In this document: piece by piece, positions 8,237 to 15,877 of the stretch
How positions within the stretch are numbered: the first letter of the stretch is position 1
Layout: every line of letters starts with the position of its first letter
NCBI RefSeq assembly: GCF_030812335.1
Contig: NZ_JAUSSN010000004.1
Location: 248,001 to 312,000 of the forward strand
DNA: 64,000 bases
Direction of reading: 5' to 3'
From: Pseudarthrobacter oxydans
Lineage (GTDB): Bacteria > Actinomycetota > Actinomycetes > Actinomycetales > Micrococcaceae
The notes under the pieces: generated by a model
What the model was told of the DNA's origin: nothing
The model's input: the letters and a program-made list of their open reading frames with translations, nothing else
The model's database searches: none
Made by a program: the position numbers and the translations under genes

Positions 8237-8357
8237 GCTAACGGACCGCACGACGCCGGGCGGCAGCCGGATGGCTCCGCCCGGCGCCCCGCGGCGGTGG
8301 TTAGCGGACCGCGCGGCGGTAGTTAGGGTCCGGCGCGGTTTAGCGGACCGTCCGGCG
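8237..8357. repeat. degenerate repeats of the protease gene 3' end
   Basis: Four short related segments, TAACGGACCGCACGACG (8238), TTAGCGGACCGCGCGGCG (8301), TTAGGGTCCGGCGCGG (8322) and TTAGCGGACCGTCCGGCG (8340), lie between two convergent genes. The last is the real end of the protease gene; the others look like copies of that tail. Confidence 0.5.
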
Positions 8358-10943
8358 TCGTGTGGCGGCCAAGAGGACGCCGCCGAGCAGGATCGCACCG
8401 CCGGCAAGTCCCGCCGTCGGGAGCAGGGAACCGGCGCCGGTGTTCGGCAGCTGGCCGGAGGCGGCCGGAAGGACCGGGGTCACGGCCTCCGCAGGATCCG
8501 CGGGGGCCGCCAGTGCCGCGGGCGGGACAACGATCCCTGCGGGCACAACGGGCTCGACCGGGACCACAGGTTCTGTCGGTACGAAGGGCTCGACCGGCAC
8601 AGCGGGCTCAGCCGGCACAAGGGGCTCGGCCGGCACGACAGGCTCGACCGGCACGACGACCGGAGCCTCAATGGTGAAGGTCCGGCTGACCGAGGGGCTG
8701 TCGGCCTTGCCCGGGGATGTCTGGACGGCGCTGATGGTGAACCGGCCGGGTTCGGCGTCCTCGACGGGCACGGTCCATTGGCCGTCCGCCCCGACGACTG
8801 CTGAACCGCTGATGTCGCCGGTGAGCTTCACCGTGAGCCCGGGGGTTCCGGTGCCGTCGATGCGGGTCACACTCTCCAGCGCCGCGCCCTCGGCCGGGGT
8901 GGCGATCTCCGGGGCGTCCAGGTCTGTGACCTCGACCGCCAGGGAAACTTCGCCGGAGCGGCTGAAGCCGTTCACCGTTTCCGCCGTGAATTTCATCCTG
9001 CCGTTGCTCTCGGGTGCGGGGAAGGACCAGTTGCCGGCAGCGTCGACCGGCACTTCGAGCGTTTCCTGGTCAGCTGGCTCATCAAAAGTGACGCGGACCT
9101 GCGAGTTGGCGGCAACCGCCGACGCCGGGCCCGCGAGGACCCGGCCCGTGATGGGTTGGCCGGCCAGAACCTTCAGGTCTTCCGGCGCCGCGAGCTCGGG
9201 CTTGTTAAGGAACAGCTGGAGCTGCACGGGGGTCGGGAACTTGGTGAGGGCGTCCTCAAGGGTCGTGGCGATGGCGAAGTTCTCCCCCGACGTCTCGCCG
9301 GCCGAATGGGTGCCGACGGCGAAGTTGCCGCTGATCCAGGGTCCTCCGGAGTCTCCCCCGCGGGACTGGACGTTCCTGGACAGGAAACCGCGGAAGGCCC
9401 GAAGGTCTGCGGTTGCGGTGGTTCGTCCGCCCACCACGTAGACGCCGGTTTCCTCCACCTGGCCGCAGGACCAACCCGCGGTCCGTCCGGAGCGGCACAC
9501 TTCCTGGCCCTCGAACGGGGCCACCATGCCGATGATCTTCACGGCGGTGGCGCCCGGGTTCGCTGCGTCGGCCCAGGTAGTCGCGGCCGGCTGCAGGTTG
9601 ATGCGGCCGTCGAGATCCTCGATGACGGCGATGTCGGTGCCCACGTTGCCAGGAATGTCTTCGGTGCCTGTGATCCAGGAGTTCAGCGGTCCGCCGAACT
9701 GGCTGAAGCCGAAACTGCCGAGCGGGGCGAGCATGCCCGACCCGGGCGCCGACCCGCCCGCCGTGGCAGAGGTCGGCGGCTCAAGCTCCGCGATCAGAGC
9801 CGCGCCGTCCTCGGCGCAGTGCCCCGCCGTCAGCACAACCGGAAGTCCCGCCGCGCTGAACGCGCCAAAACCCGTCGAGCAGATGGTCCGCCGGTCTATG
9901 GCGATTCCCTCCCCGCCGAAAACATCCGCTTCGGTGGTGACCGGGGAGCCCTGCTCCAGCTGGACGTTGGCGTAGCGAGCTACGAAGTCAGCCGGGGAGA
10001 TCTTCCCGGGCGCCGTGGCTGTGGCCGCGGGCCCGGGCTCCGTGGCAGACTGCTGGTCGGGCGCGGCTTGCTGATCCGGTGCGGTTCGCTGGTCGAGTGC
10101 GGCTTGCTGATCCGGGACCTGCGTCGGGCCGGCTTCGGCCGCGTTCGTGCCGCCGGTGCGGATGACGAAGTTGCCCCCGGAGTAGGCCACGGCCTGCAGT
10201 CCGGCCGGACCGACCTCGCGGACGTATGCCTGGAACAGCTGATCGGTGCTGGACGCGAGCAGCTCGGCAGGTGTGGGAACGGCCGACGAGGCGGCGGAGG
10301 AAGCGGCCGACGGGGCGGCGGAGGAGGCGGCTGTGGGCTCGGCGGAGGACGCGGCCGTGGCGGCGGTGGAGGGTCCGGCGGAAGGCTCATCCGCCGGAGC
10401 AGTCGAGGCGTCAGCGCCCGGAGTAGTGGGGGCCGCGACGGCCGCAGTGGTGGGGGCTTCAACAGCCGGTGCGACGAGCACAAACACTGCCGCGCTACCG
10501 GACCCGTTCAGTTCATCCACCCGGGCCTGCAGCCCGGCGCCGCTGCCCTCGACGAGGATCTGGCCGTCCTGCAGGCGGATGCCCTGGTAGCCGGGGAGCT
10601 CCTGCACGGACGGAAGGGCATCGGCCGCGGTCCGGCCCAGCTGGCCCGCCGCGTTGAACTCCTCGAGCGTCATGCCGAGGTCGCGCCGGAGGGCTTCGGC
10701 CAGTCCTGCGGCGCTGATGTTCGGGACCGCTGCCGGCACCGTCGCAGGAACCGCGCCACCCGTCGTCGGCTCAACCCGCGCCGCAAAACTGGAGTCCGCC
10801 GCCGGCGAGGCTGTCGAAGCTGTCGAAACGGGTTCCGGTACCCCAATTTCGGCGAGCGCGGGCAGGGCGTGGAACGAGCCAGCGAGCGCGAGGGCGGCAG
10901 CCGCCACCGCCCGCACAGTCAGCTGAAACTTCGGTGTCTTCAC
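8340..10943 (-). CDS. secreted S1-family serine protease with LPXTG cell-wall anchor
   Basis: An 867-residue surface protein. Residues 1-31 are a signal peptide. Residues about 75-160 look like a streptogrisin-type propeptide, followed by an Ala/Ser/Thr/Pro-rich linker to about 225, a second propeptide-like segment and a Gln/Pro stretch. The trypsin-like domain has His375 in LTAGHC, Asp437 in GTDIAVI and Ser532 in RGGDSGGPW. Two Ig-like segments (about 570-740) and a run of VPAEP/VPVEP repeats lead to the sorting signal LPNTG at 832, a hydrophobic helix and an RRRTVR tail. A sortase should attach it to peptidoglycan. The GTG start has no Shine-Dalgarno but a TAGAGT box 7 nt upstream. Confidence 0.92.
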   Translation of the reverse strand: MKTPKFQLTVRAVAAAALALAGSFHALPALAEIGVPEPVSTASTASPAADSSFAARVEPTTGGAVPATVPAAVPNISAAGLAEALRRDLGMTLEEFNAAGQLGRTAADALPSVQELPGYQGIRLQDGQILVEGSGAGLQARVDELNGSGSAAVFVLVAPAVEAPTTAAVAAPTTPGADASTAPADEPSAGPSTAATAASSAEPTAASSAAPSAASSAASSAVPTPAELLASSTDQLFQAYVREVGPAGLQAVAYSGGNFVIRTGGTNAAEAGPTQVPDQQAALDQRTAPDQQAAPDQQSATEPGPAATATAPGKISPADFVARYANVQLEQGSPVTTEADVFGGEGIAIDRRTICSTGFGAFSAAGLPVVLTAGHCAEDGAALIAELEPPTSATAGGSAPGSGMLAPLGSFGFSQFGGPLNSWITGTEDIPGNVGTDIAVIEDLDGRINLQPAATTWADAANPGATAVKIIGMVAPFEGQEVCRSGRTAGWSCGQVEETGVYVVGGRTTATADLRAFRGFLSRNVQSRGGDSGGPWISGNFAVGTHSAGETSGENFAIATTLEDALTKFPTPVQLQLFLNKPELAAPEDLKVLAGQPITGRVLAGPASAVAANSQVRVTFDEPADQETLEVPVDAAGNWSFPAPESNGRMKFTAETVNGFSRSGEVSLAVEVTDLDAPEIATPAEGAALESVTRIDGTGTPGLTVKLTGDISGSAVVGADGQWTVPVEDAEPGRFTISAVQTSPGKADSPSVSRTFTIEAPVVVPVEPVVPAEPLVPAEPAVPVEPFVPTEPVVPVEPVVPAGIVVPPAALAAPADPAEAVTPVLPAASGQLPNTGAGSLLPTAGLAGGAILLGGVLLAATRRRTVR

Positions 10944-10950
10944 CCGGGTT

Positions 10951-10956
10951 ACTCTA
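10951..10956 (-). promoter_or_regulatory. -10 box of a leaderless promoter for the S1 protease
   Basis: TAGAGT on the minus strand ends 7 nt before the GTG start and shares its TAG with the stop codon of the upstream phosphatase gene. Confidence 0.5.
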
Positions 10957-11691
10957 GCGCCCCAATTTAGCCAGAATGGCAGACACCTCCGGATCCGTTA
11001 CCCCATTGTGGCGCAGGAACTCCCCAGTCTTCACGTGGCGCACAAAACGCAGCAGGCTTTCCCGCCGTGTTTCGAGCAGCGGCGCGAGGACCTCCTCGGG
11101 CAGATACCGCTCGTGCGGATGCGGGACCGCCGACATGCGGTGGTGTTCGTTGATGCCACGCACGGCCAGCTCGTAGCCCCTGGCAATGGCGTCTTCACCG
11201 GCCCCGGCGAGGTCCTGGAGCATCGCCGCGATCATCCCGCTGCGGTCCCGGCCGGCCGAGCAGTGGATCACGACGCCGCCGCGCGCCCGCGCCACGGCTT
11301 TAAAGACCCCGGCTAGTTTCTCGGGGAAGATCCGGGCGTTATCCGCGTACGACGCCGGATCGTTCAGGTAGGGGACGCAGAGCTCACGGAATTCGCTGTT
11401 GCCGGGGTCCTCGGTGGGGGCGTGCACGACGTCGAACGCCGCCAGGGTTCCGGCGCTGACCCGGGGATCCGTTTCGCGGCGGCGGATCTCGGCCGGGTTG
11501 CGGAGGTCAATGACGGTCCGGATGCCGCCGTCGTACGCCTGCTGCCACCCGGCGTCGGTGAGCCACTCGCGGCGTCCCATCCGAAACACACTGCCGGCGA
11601 CGTGCCAGGCGTTGACCGCCCCGTCCCAGTCCATGGCTCCGGGCGGCGCACTCCCCCGGGCTGGGCCACCGGGCACGGCAGGAATCGTCAT
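10954..11691 (-). CDS. tyrosine-protein phosphatase (Y_phosphatase3-like)
   Basis: About 245 residues. The signature HCSAGRDRSGM is the CX5R phosphatase loop, and the N-terminal part has the family's TVIDLRNPAEI motif and GSVFRMGRREWLT. Actinobacterial members of this family dephosphorylate tyrosine-phosphorylated proteins or phosphoinositides. The start is uncertain: ATG at 11691 is used, ATG at 11632 (MDWDGAV) is possible, and the frame stays open to 12024 without support. It lies immediately upstream of the protease, whose -10 box overlaps its stop codon. Confidence 0.85.
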   Translation of the reverse strand: MTIPAVPGGPARGSAPPGAMDWDGAVNAWHVAGSVFRMGRREWLTDAGWQQAYDGGIRTVIDLRNPAEIRRRETDPRVSAGTLAAFDVVHAPTEDPGNSEFRELCVPYLNDPASYADNARIFPEKLAGVFKAVARARGGVVIHCSAGRDRSGMIAAMLQDLAGAGEDAIARGYELAVRGINEHHRMSAVPHPHERYLPEEVLAPLLETRRESLLRFVRHVKTGEFLRHNGVTDPEVSAILAKLGR

Positions 11692-11912
11692 CCTGACAGC
11701 TAAGCACACGCGCCGTGGCCGAGCCACGGGCAGAATTTTCCGAAAGTTCGCCCCGACGGGCGCCTGGGGCATGGTGCCGGGTTCAGGCTCGCGACTAAAG
11801 TGGCGTTGAACCCGGTAGCCGCCGGGCTCTTTTTTCAGCTCGCCGGCCGCCGGGACTGACTCCTCATCACGGCACGGGGCGCTGAACCAGCGTGCTACTG
11901 AGGGGAAACACC

Positions 11913-12761
11913 ATGGGAACTCTGAAACTTCGACGCCGGCGAACGGCTTTGGGGGCCGGTCTCGCCACCCTGGCCATGGCGGCCGGACTGGCGGCGGTCC
12001 CCGCGCAGGCGGTGGACAAGACAACGTACGTCGCGCTGGGTGACTCGTACGCCGCCGGACAGGGCGCGGGACCGTACCTGGATAACTGTTACCGCAGTGA
12101 TAACACCTATTCCGAACTCGCGGCTGACACCAAGGCCGTCAAGCTGGTCAAGAACGCGGCCTGCAGCGGCAAGACGACCCAGGACGTCGTGAGCAGCCAG
12201 CTGGGTCGGCTGAACAGGAGCACGGAGCTCGTGACCATTACGGCCGGCGGCAACAACCTCGGGTTCGGCGCCATCGTCACGGCCTGCGGCGCGGCCATGG
12301 TCAATCCCACCGAAGCGGCGGCCGCAGCGTGCGATAAAGCCAGCGCCGACGCGGCGGTCATGATCGGCAGCGGCCAGCTGGCCGCGGAGGTGGCCTCGAT
12401 GATCCGGAGTGTGAAGGCCGCCGCGCCCAACGCCGAGATTGTCGTGACCGGCTACCCCTACCTCTACGATCCGGTACCCCTCAACACGGACGATCCGATG
12501 TCCGTTTTCATCGCCCAGGCCACACAGCTGGCTGACGGGCTGAACGGCTCCATCGCCGGCGCCGCCCTGGCCAACGGTGCGGAGTACGTCGACGTCAGGG
12601 CCGCTTTCGCCGGCCACGGCATCAACTCGAAGACGAACCAACCGTGGATCAACCTCGACTACGCCAACCTGGGCAGCGCGGACAACTTCCACCCGAACGC
12701 TGCCGGCTACAAGGCGTACTACGCGTCGATGAGCGCCGCCGGGGCCTTCTCGGTTCGTTAG
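11913..12761 (+). CDS. secreted SGNH/GDSL hydrolase (lipase/esterase)
   Basis: A 282-residue exported esterase. ATG at 11913 follows AGGGGAA at a good distance; a GTG at 11892 is possible but weaker. Residues 1-32 are a signal peptide (ending VPAQAVD). The mature protein shows the SGNH blocks: nucleophile Ser in VALGDSYAAGQGAG, Asn in TAGGNNLGFG, and the Asp/His pair in DNFHPNAAGYKAYY. Six cysteines probably form disulfides, as in Streptomyces-type extracellular lipases. The substrate is unknown. Confidence 0.9.
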   Translation: MGTLKLRRRRTALGAGLATLAMAAGLAAVPAQAVDKTTYVALGDSYAAGQGAGPYLDNCYRSDNTYSELAADTKAVKLVKNAACSGKTTQDVVSSQLGRLNRSTELVTITAGGNNLGFGAIVTACGAAMVNPTEAAAAACDKASADAAVMIGSGQLAAEVASMIRSVKAAAPNAEIVVTGYPYLYDPVPLNTDDPMSVFIAQATQLADGLNGSIAGAALANGAEYVDVRAAFAGHGINSKTNQPWINLDYANLGSADNFHPNAAGYKAYYASMSAAGAFSVR

Positions 12762-12788
12762 GGCACCCTGGTCCAGGCCGGCCGGCCT

Positions 12789-13409
12789 TTACCGCCTGAC
12801 CAGCCTGGACTCCAGGGCGTTCCGGACCATGGGCCACTCGTGTTCCAGGATGGAAAACACCACGGTGTCCCGCAGCGCGCCGTCGCTGCTGCGGGTGTGG
12901 CTGCGGAGCACACCGTCCTGTTTGGCGCCCAGCCGCGCGATCGCCTCGCGGGACTGGTGGTTGAGCCAGTGCGTCCGGAACTCGACGGCGGGGCAGCCCA
13001 GCGTTTCGAAGGCGTGCCGCAGCAGCAGCAACTTGGAGTCCGGGTTGCTGCCGCTGCCGTGCGTTGACGCCGCGTTCCAGGTGGAACCGATCTCCACCCG
13101 GGGCGTGGCGGCGTCGATGTTCATGTAGGTGGTCATGCCGATCACCCGGCCCGGTCCGCCGGTGGCGGGGTCCATCAGCCGCGTGGTGAAGGGCAGCATG
13201 GAGCCGCTGTCCTGCAGGGCAAGCCGCCGCTCGATCTCGGCGGCCATCTGCTCCGGGCCGGGTACGGACGTGTACCAGAGGCGCCACAGTTCGCCGTCGC
13301 GCGCCGCCTCGACGAGGCCGTCGTGGTGGTCCGGGCTCAGCGGCTCGAGGACGACGAATTTGCCGGTCAGGGTGATGGGGGCGATCGCGGGCCGGTCCAA
13401 GGAAGTCAC
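12789..13409 (-). CDS. GNAT-family N-acetyltransferase (RimJ/RimL-like)
   Basis: A 206-residue acetyltransferase of the Acetyltransf_3 type. It starts LTGKFVVLEPLSPDHHDGL, has the strand VEIGSTWNAASTHGSGSN preceding the acetyl-CoA pyrophosphate region, and LNHQSREAIARLGAKQDGV as the conserved C-terminal motif. The acceptor is unknown. The GTG start has TAGGAT 6 nt upstream on the minus strand and no ribosome site, so it is probably leaderless. It is divergent from the SRPBCC gene, with the two -10 boxes only 10 bp apart. Confidence 0.9.
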   Translation of the reverse strand: MTSLDRPAIAPITLTGKFVVLEPLSPDHHDGLVEAARDGELWRLWYTSVPGPEQMAAEIERRLALQDSGSMLPFTTRLMDPATGGPGRVIGMTTYMNIDAATPRVEIGSTWNAASTHGSGSNPDSKLLLLRHAFETLGCPAVEFRTHWLNHQSREAIARLGAKQDGVLRSHTRSSDGALRDTVVFSILEHEWPMVRNALESRLVRR

Positions 13410-13415
13410 CGCACC

Positions 13416-13421
13416 ATCCTA
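13416..13421 (-). promoter_or_regulatory. -10 box, leaderless promoter of the GNAT gene
   Basis: TAGGAT on the minus strand, 6-nt spacer, then the GTG start at 13409. Confidence 0.6.
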
Positions 13422-13431
13422 GGGTTCTCGT

Positions 13432-13437
13432 TAGGCT
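13432..13437 (+). promoter_or_regulatory. -10 box, leaderless promoter of the SRPBCC gene
   Basis: TAGGCT, 6-nt spacer, then ATG at 13444; no Shine-Dalgarno is present. Confidence 0.6.
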
Positions 13438-13443
13438 GGGGCC

Positions 13444-13914
13444 ATGATCACAGTTACCGGCACCGTCCATACCGCCCTGGAGCCCGCCCGGGCCTTCGAC
13501 TACCTGTCAGCGTTCGAGCACACCCCGGAGTGGGACCCCGGGACCCCCGTGGTGGACAAGCTCTCCGAGGGGCCGGTCGCCGTCGGGCACCGGTACCACG
13601 CAGAGGCCGAGTTCCGCGGCAAGCGCCAGGCACTGACCTACGAGGTGACCGAGCTGACGGCAAACCGCATCACGCTGCGCGGCGAGAACAAGTCGGTCAT
13701 CTCCGTGGACACCATCGACGTGGCGCCGGCGGGGACGGGCTCCGAGGTGAAGTACACGGCGGAGTTCCAGCTCAAGGGCTTGCTCAAGGTCGCCGAACCC
13801 TTCGTCCGGCCGGCGTTCCGCTCCCTGGCCGGCCCCGCCATGGACGGCATGAAAAAGACCCTCGACTCCCAGGCATCGCAGCAGCGGCGCGGTGGGGAAC
13901 GCGGTGGGGAATAG
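13444..13914 (+). CDS. SRPBCC-family (START-like) protein
   Basis: A 156-residue single-domain protein with the polyketide-cyclase/dehydrase fold pattern: an N-terminal strand ITVTGTVHTALEPARAFDYL, a helix, EWDPGTPVV, several strands and a long C-terminal helix LKVAEPFVRPAFRS. These proteins bind hydrophobic small molecules or lipids; no ligand can be named. It is followed after 9 bp by a small membrane-protein gene and is probably co-transcribed with it. Confidence 0.86.
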   Translation: MITVTGTVHTALEPARAFDYLSAFEHTPEWDPGTPVVDKLSEGPVAVGHRYHAEAEFRGKRQALTYEVTELTANRITLRGENKSVISVDTIDVAPAGTGSEVKYTAEFQLKGLLKVAEPFVRPAFRSLAGPAMDGMKKTLDSQASQQRRGGERGGE

Positions 13915-13923
13915 GAGCACACC

Positions 13924-14157
13924 ATGACATCCCAGAATCCGGATCCCGCTGACAACAACCTCACCGGCCTTGAGCCGGGCGGCGGCGTTCCGCCCGGTGA
14001 GACACCCCCGGGGGAAGGAACCTCGGTGGGACCGCAGGGACCGCGGATCCCCGAGGACCGCGGTTTCGCGCAATACCTCTGGATCATCATGATCGCCGTG
14101 GTGGTGCTGTTCGTGCTGCTCTTCTTTGTCGGCTACATCGTCGGGATCCTCGACTAA
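13924..14157 (+). CDS. small single-pass membrane protein (DUF6480-like)
   Basis: A 77-residue protein. The first 50 residues are polar and rich in Pro, Gly and Glu (PGGGVPPGETPPGEG). Residues about 52-74 form one hydrophobic helix (YLWIIMIAVVVLFVLLFF). The pattern fits the DUF6480 family as I remember it in Arthrobacter; no function is known. A GGAG site precedes the ATG, and it follows the SRPBCC gene closely. Confidence 0.75.
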   Translation: MTSQNPDPADNNLTGLEPGGGVPPGETPPGEGTSVGPQGPRIPEDRGFAQYLWIIMIAVVVLFVLLFFVGYIVGILD

Positions 14158-14168
14158 CCCCGCTGGCC

Positions 14169-15056
14169 TCAGTCGGTCCAGTCGAAGAAGCCCTTGCCGG
14201 ACTTGCGTCCGAGTTCGCCGCGGGCCACTTTGTCGCGCAGGATCTGCGGCGGGGCGAAACGCTCGCCCAGGGTGGAGGCGAGGTATTCGGCGATGCCGAG
14301 GCGGACGTCCAGGCCCACGATGTCCGTGGTCCGCAGGGGTCCGGTGGGGTGCTTGTAGCCCAGGACCATGGCGTTGTCGATGTCCTCGGCGGACGCCACG
14401 CCCTCCTCCACCATGCGCATCGCCTCGAGGGCAATCGCGACGCCCAGCCGTGAGGACGCGAAGCCGGGGGCGTCATTGACGACGACGGCGGTCTTGCCCA
14501 GCGCCTCGACCCAGCCGCGGGCCGCCTGGGCCAGCGGCTCGGAGGTGTGCTCGCCGAGGACGACCTCGATCAGGGTGGACGCCGGCACCGGGTTGAAGAA
14601 ATGCAGGCCCAGGAAGTTGTGCGGGCGCTGCAGCTCACGGGCCAGCGCGTTGACCGAGATGGAGGACGTGTTGGAGGCGAGGTAGGCGTCGTCGTCGAGC
14701 CGTTCCTCGATCCCCCGCAGCGAGGCGACCTTCAGGTCCCAGTCCTCCGGAACGGCCTCGATGACCAGATGGCGGTCCTTGAAGTCGTCGTAGTCGACCG
14801 TGACCGAGAGCCGGGAGACCATCTCGTCGAGGTTGCCGTCGGTGGCGCCGCGTTCTATGCTCTTGGCCGCCGCGGATTCCACCCGCTCGCGGGCCGCCTC
14901 TGCCGCTTGTTCATCGCGTTCGACGACGAGGACGTTGGCGCCGTTGATCAGGAAGGCGTGCGCGATGCCGGCGCCCATCCGGCCGCCGCCCAGCACTCCA
15001 ACGAAGTTGGGTAGGCTGCCGGCGGGAAGGTTCGCGGGAAGTACGGAGTTGCTCAT
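14169..15056 (-). CDS. paaH: 3-hydroxyacyl-CoA dehydrogenase, phenylacetate pathway
   Basis: A 295-residue NAD-dependent dehydrogenase with one Rossmann domain (GVLGGGRMGAGIAHAF near residue 20) and one C-terminal domain, as in FadB2-type actinobacterial enzymes rather than the longer E. coli PaaH. Catalytic features SNTSSISV and the His in LGLHFFNPVP are present. It probably oxidises 3-hydroxyadipyl-CoA. It is the third gene of a minus-strand operon thiolase - enoyl-CoA hydratase - dehydrogenase, 2 nt after the hydratase stop. The symbol rests on context; related dehydrogenases of other pathways look alike. Confidence 0.85.
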   Translation of the reverse strand: MSNSVLPANLPAGSLPNFVGVLGGGRMGAGIAHAFLINGANVLVVERDEQAAEAARERVESAAAKSIERGATDGNLDEMVSRLSVTVDYDDFKDRHLVIEAVPEDWDLKVASLRGIEERLDDDAYLASNTSSISVNALARELQRPHNFLGLHFFNPVPASTLIEVVLGEHTSEPLAQAARGWVEALGKTAVVVNDAPGFASSRLGVAIALEAMRMVEEGVASAEDIDNAMVLGYKHPTGPLRTTDIVGLDVRLGIAEYLASTLGERFAPPQILRDKVARGELGRKSGKGFFDWTD

Positions 15057-15058
15057 CT

Positions 15059-15877
15059 TCAGTTCTTCTTCCGGTCTGGATCCTGCTCGGACTTCTTGGC
15101 TGACTTCTTTTCGGACTTTCGATCGAGGAAAGCCTGCATGCGGTCGAACTTGGCCTGGGATTCGAAGAGGATTCCCTGGGCCAGCTGGTCAATCAGGGGG
15201 TGGGCCTCGGCGGGCGCGTGGAAGACCGACTTGGTGATCCGGACCGCGAGGGGATCCTGCGCGGCGATCCGGTCGGCCAGGGAGTGGGCGGCCGCCATCA
15301 GTTCGGGGGCCTCGTGGATCTCGGTGATGAGGTTGACGGCGAGGGCCCGCTCTGCGCGCAGCACGGTGCCGGCGAGCAGGATTTCCTTGGCCACCGGCTC
15401 CCCCACGAGTTCCTTCAGCCGCCAGCTCGCCCCGGCAGCGGCGAGGATGCCCAGGCCGGTCTCCGGGTTGCCGATCCGCACCGAGGGTGTGCCGATCCGG
15501 AAGTCCGCCGCGTACGCCAGCTCCGCGCCGCCGCCCAGGCAGAAGCCGTCCAGGGCCGCGATGACGGGCATCGGCAGCTTCGCGATGCGCACGAAAATGG
15601 TGGAGTTGATGCCCTGCAGGGCATCGTCGCGGCGGCGTTCGCGGAGCTGGCCGATGTCCGCCCCGGAGGCGAAGACGCCCTCCGTGCCGGCGATGATGAG
15701 CACCTTCGGGGTCTGCTCCAGCGCGGCGCAGATGGCGTGCAGCTCATCGACCATCTGCTGGTCGATCGCGTTGCGGACCTCGGGCCGGTTGAGGAGCACC
15801 ACCAGCCGGTCCTCGCGCTCGTCGATCAGCAGGGTGCGGAAGTCCAGCGGGTTCAGGCCCGTCGCGGCGGCGGCCAC
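15059..15877 (-). CDS. enoyl-CoA hydratase/isomerase, phenylacetate pathway (PaaF/PaaG-like)
   Basis: A 272-residue crotonase. The start is a GTG that shares its first base with the thiolase stop (TAGTG), showing translational coupling. Crotonase motifs are NRPEVRNAID, the oxyanion-hole segments GVFASGADIGQL and ALDGFCLGGGAEL, and NPETGLGILAAAG. The C-terminus carries a short Lys/Glu/Ser-rich tail (SEKKSAKKSEQ) not typical of the family. It should act as 2,3-dehydroadipyl-CoA hydratase or the ring-isomerase; sequence reading does not separate PaaF from PaaG. Confidence 0.87.
   Translation of the reverse strand: MAAAATGLNPLDFRTLLIDEREDRLVVLLNRPEVRNAIDQQMVDELHAICAALEQTPKVLIIAGTEGVFASGADIGQLRERRRDDALQGINSTIFVRIAKLPMPVIAALDGFCLGGGAELAYAADFRIGTPSVRIGNPETGLGILAAAGASWRLKELVGEPVAKEILLAGTVLRAERALAVNLITEIHEAPELMAAAHSLADRIAAQDPLAVRITKSVFHAPAEAHPLIDQLAQGILFESQAKFDRMQAFLDRKSEKKSAKKSEQDPDRKKN

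Noticed and set aside
10954..12024. Longer N-terminus for the tyrosine phosphatase (to 12024)
   Set aside because: It would run across the divergent SGNH lipase start and has no family similarity before about residue 110.
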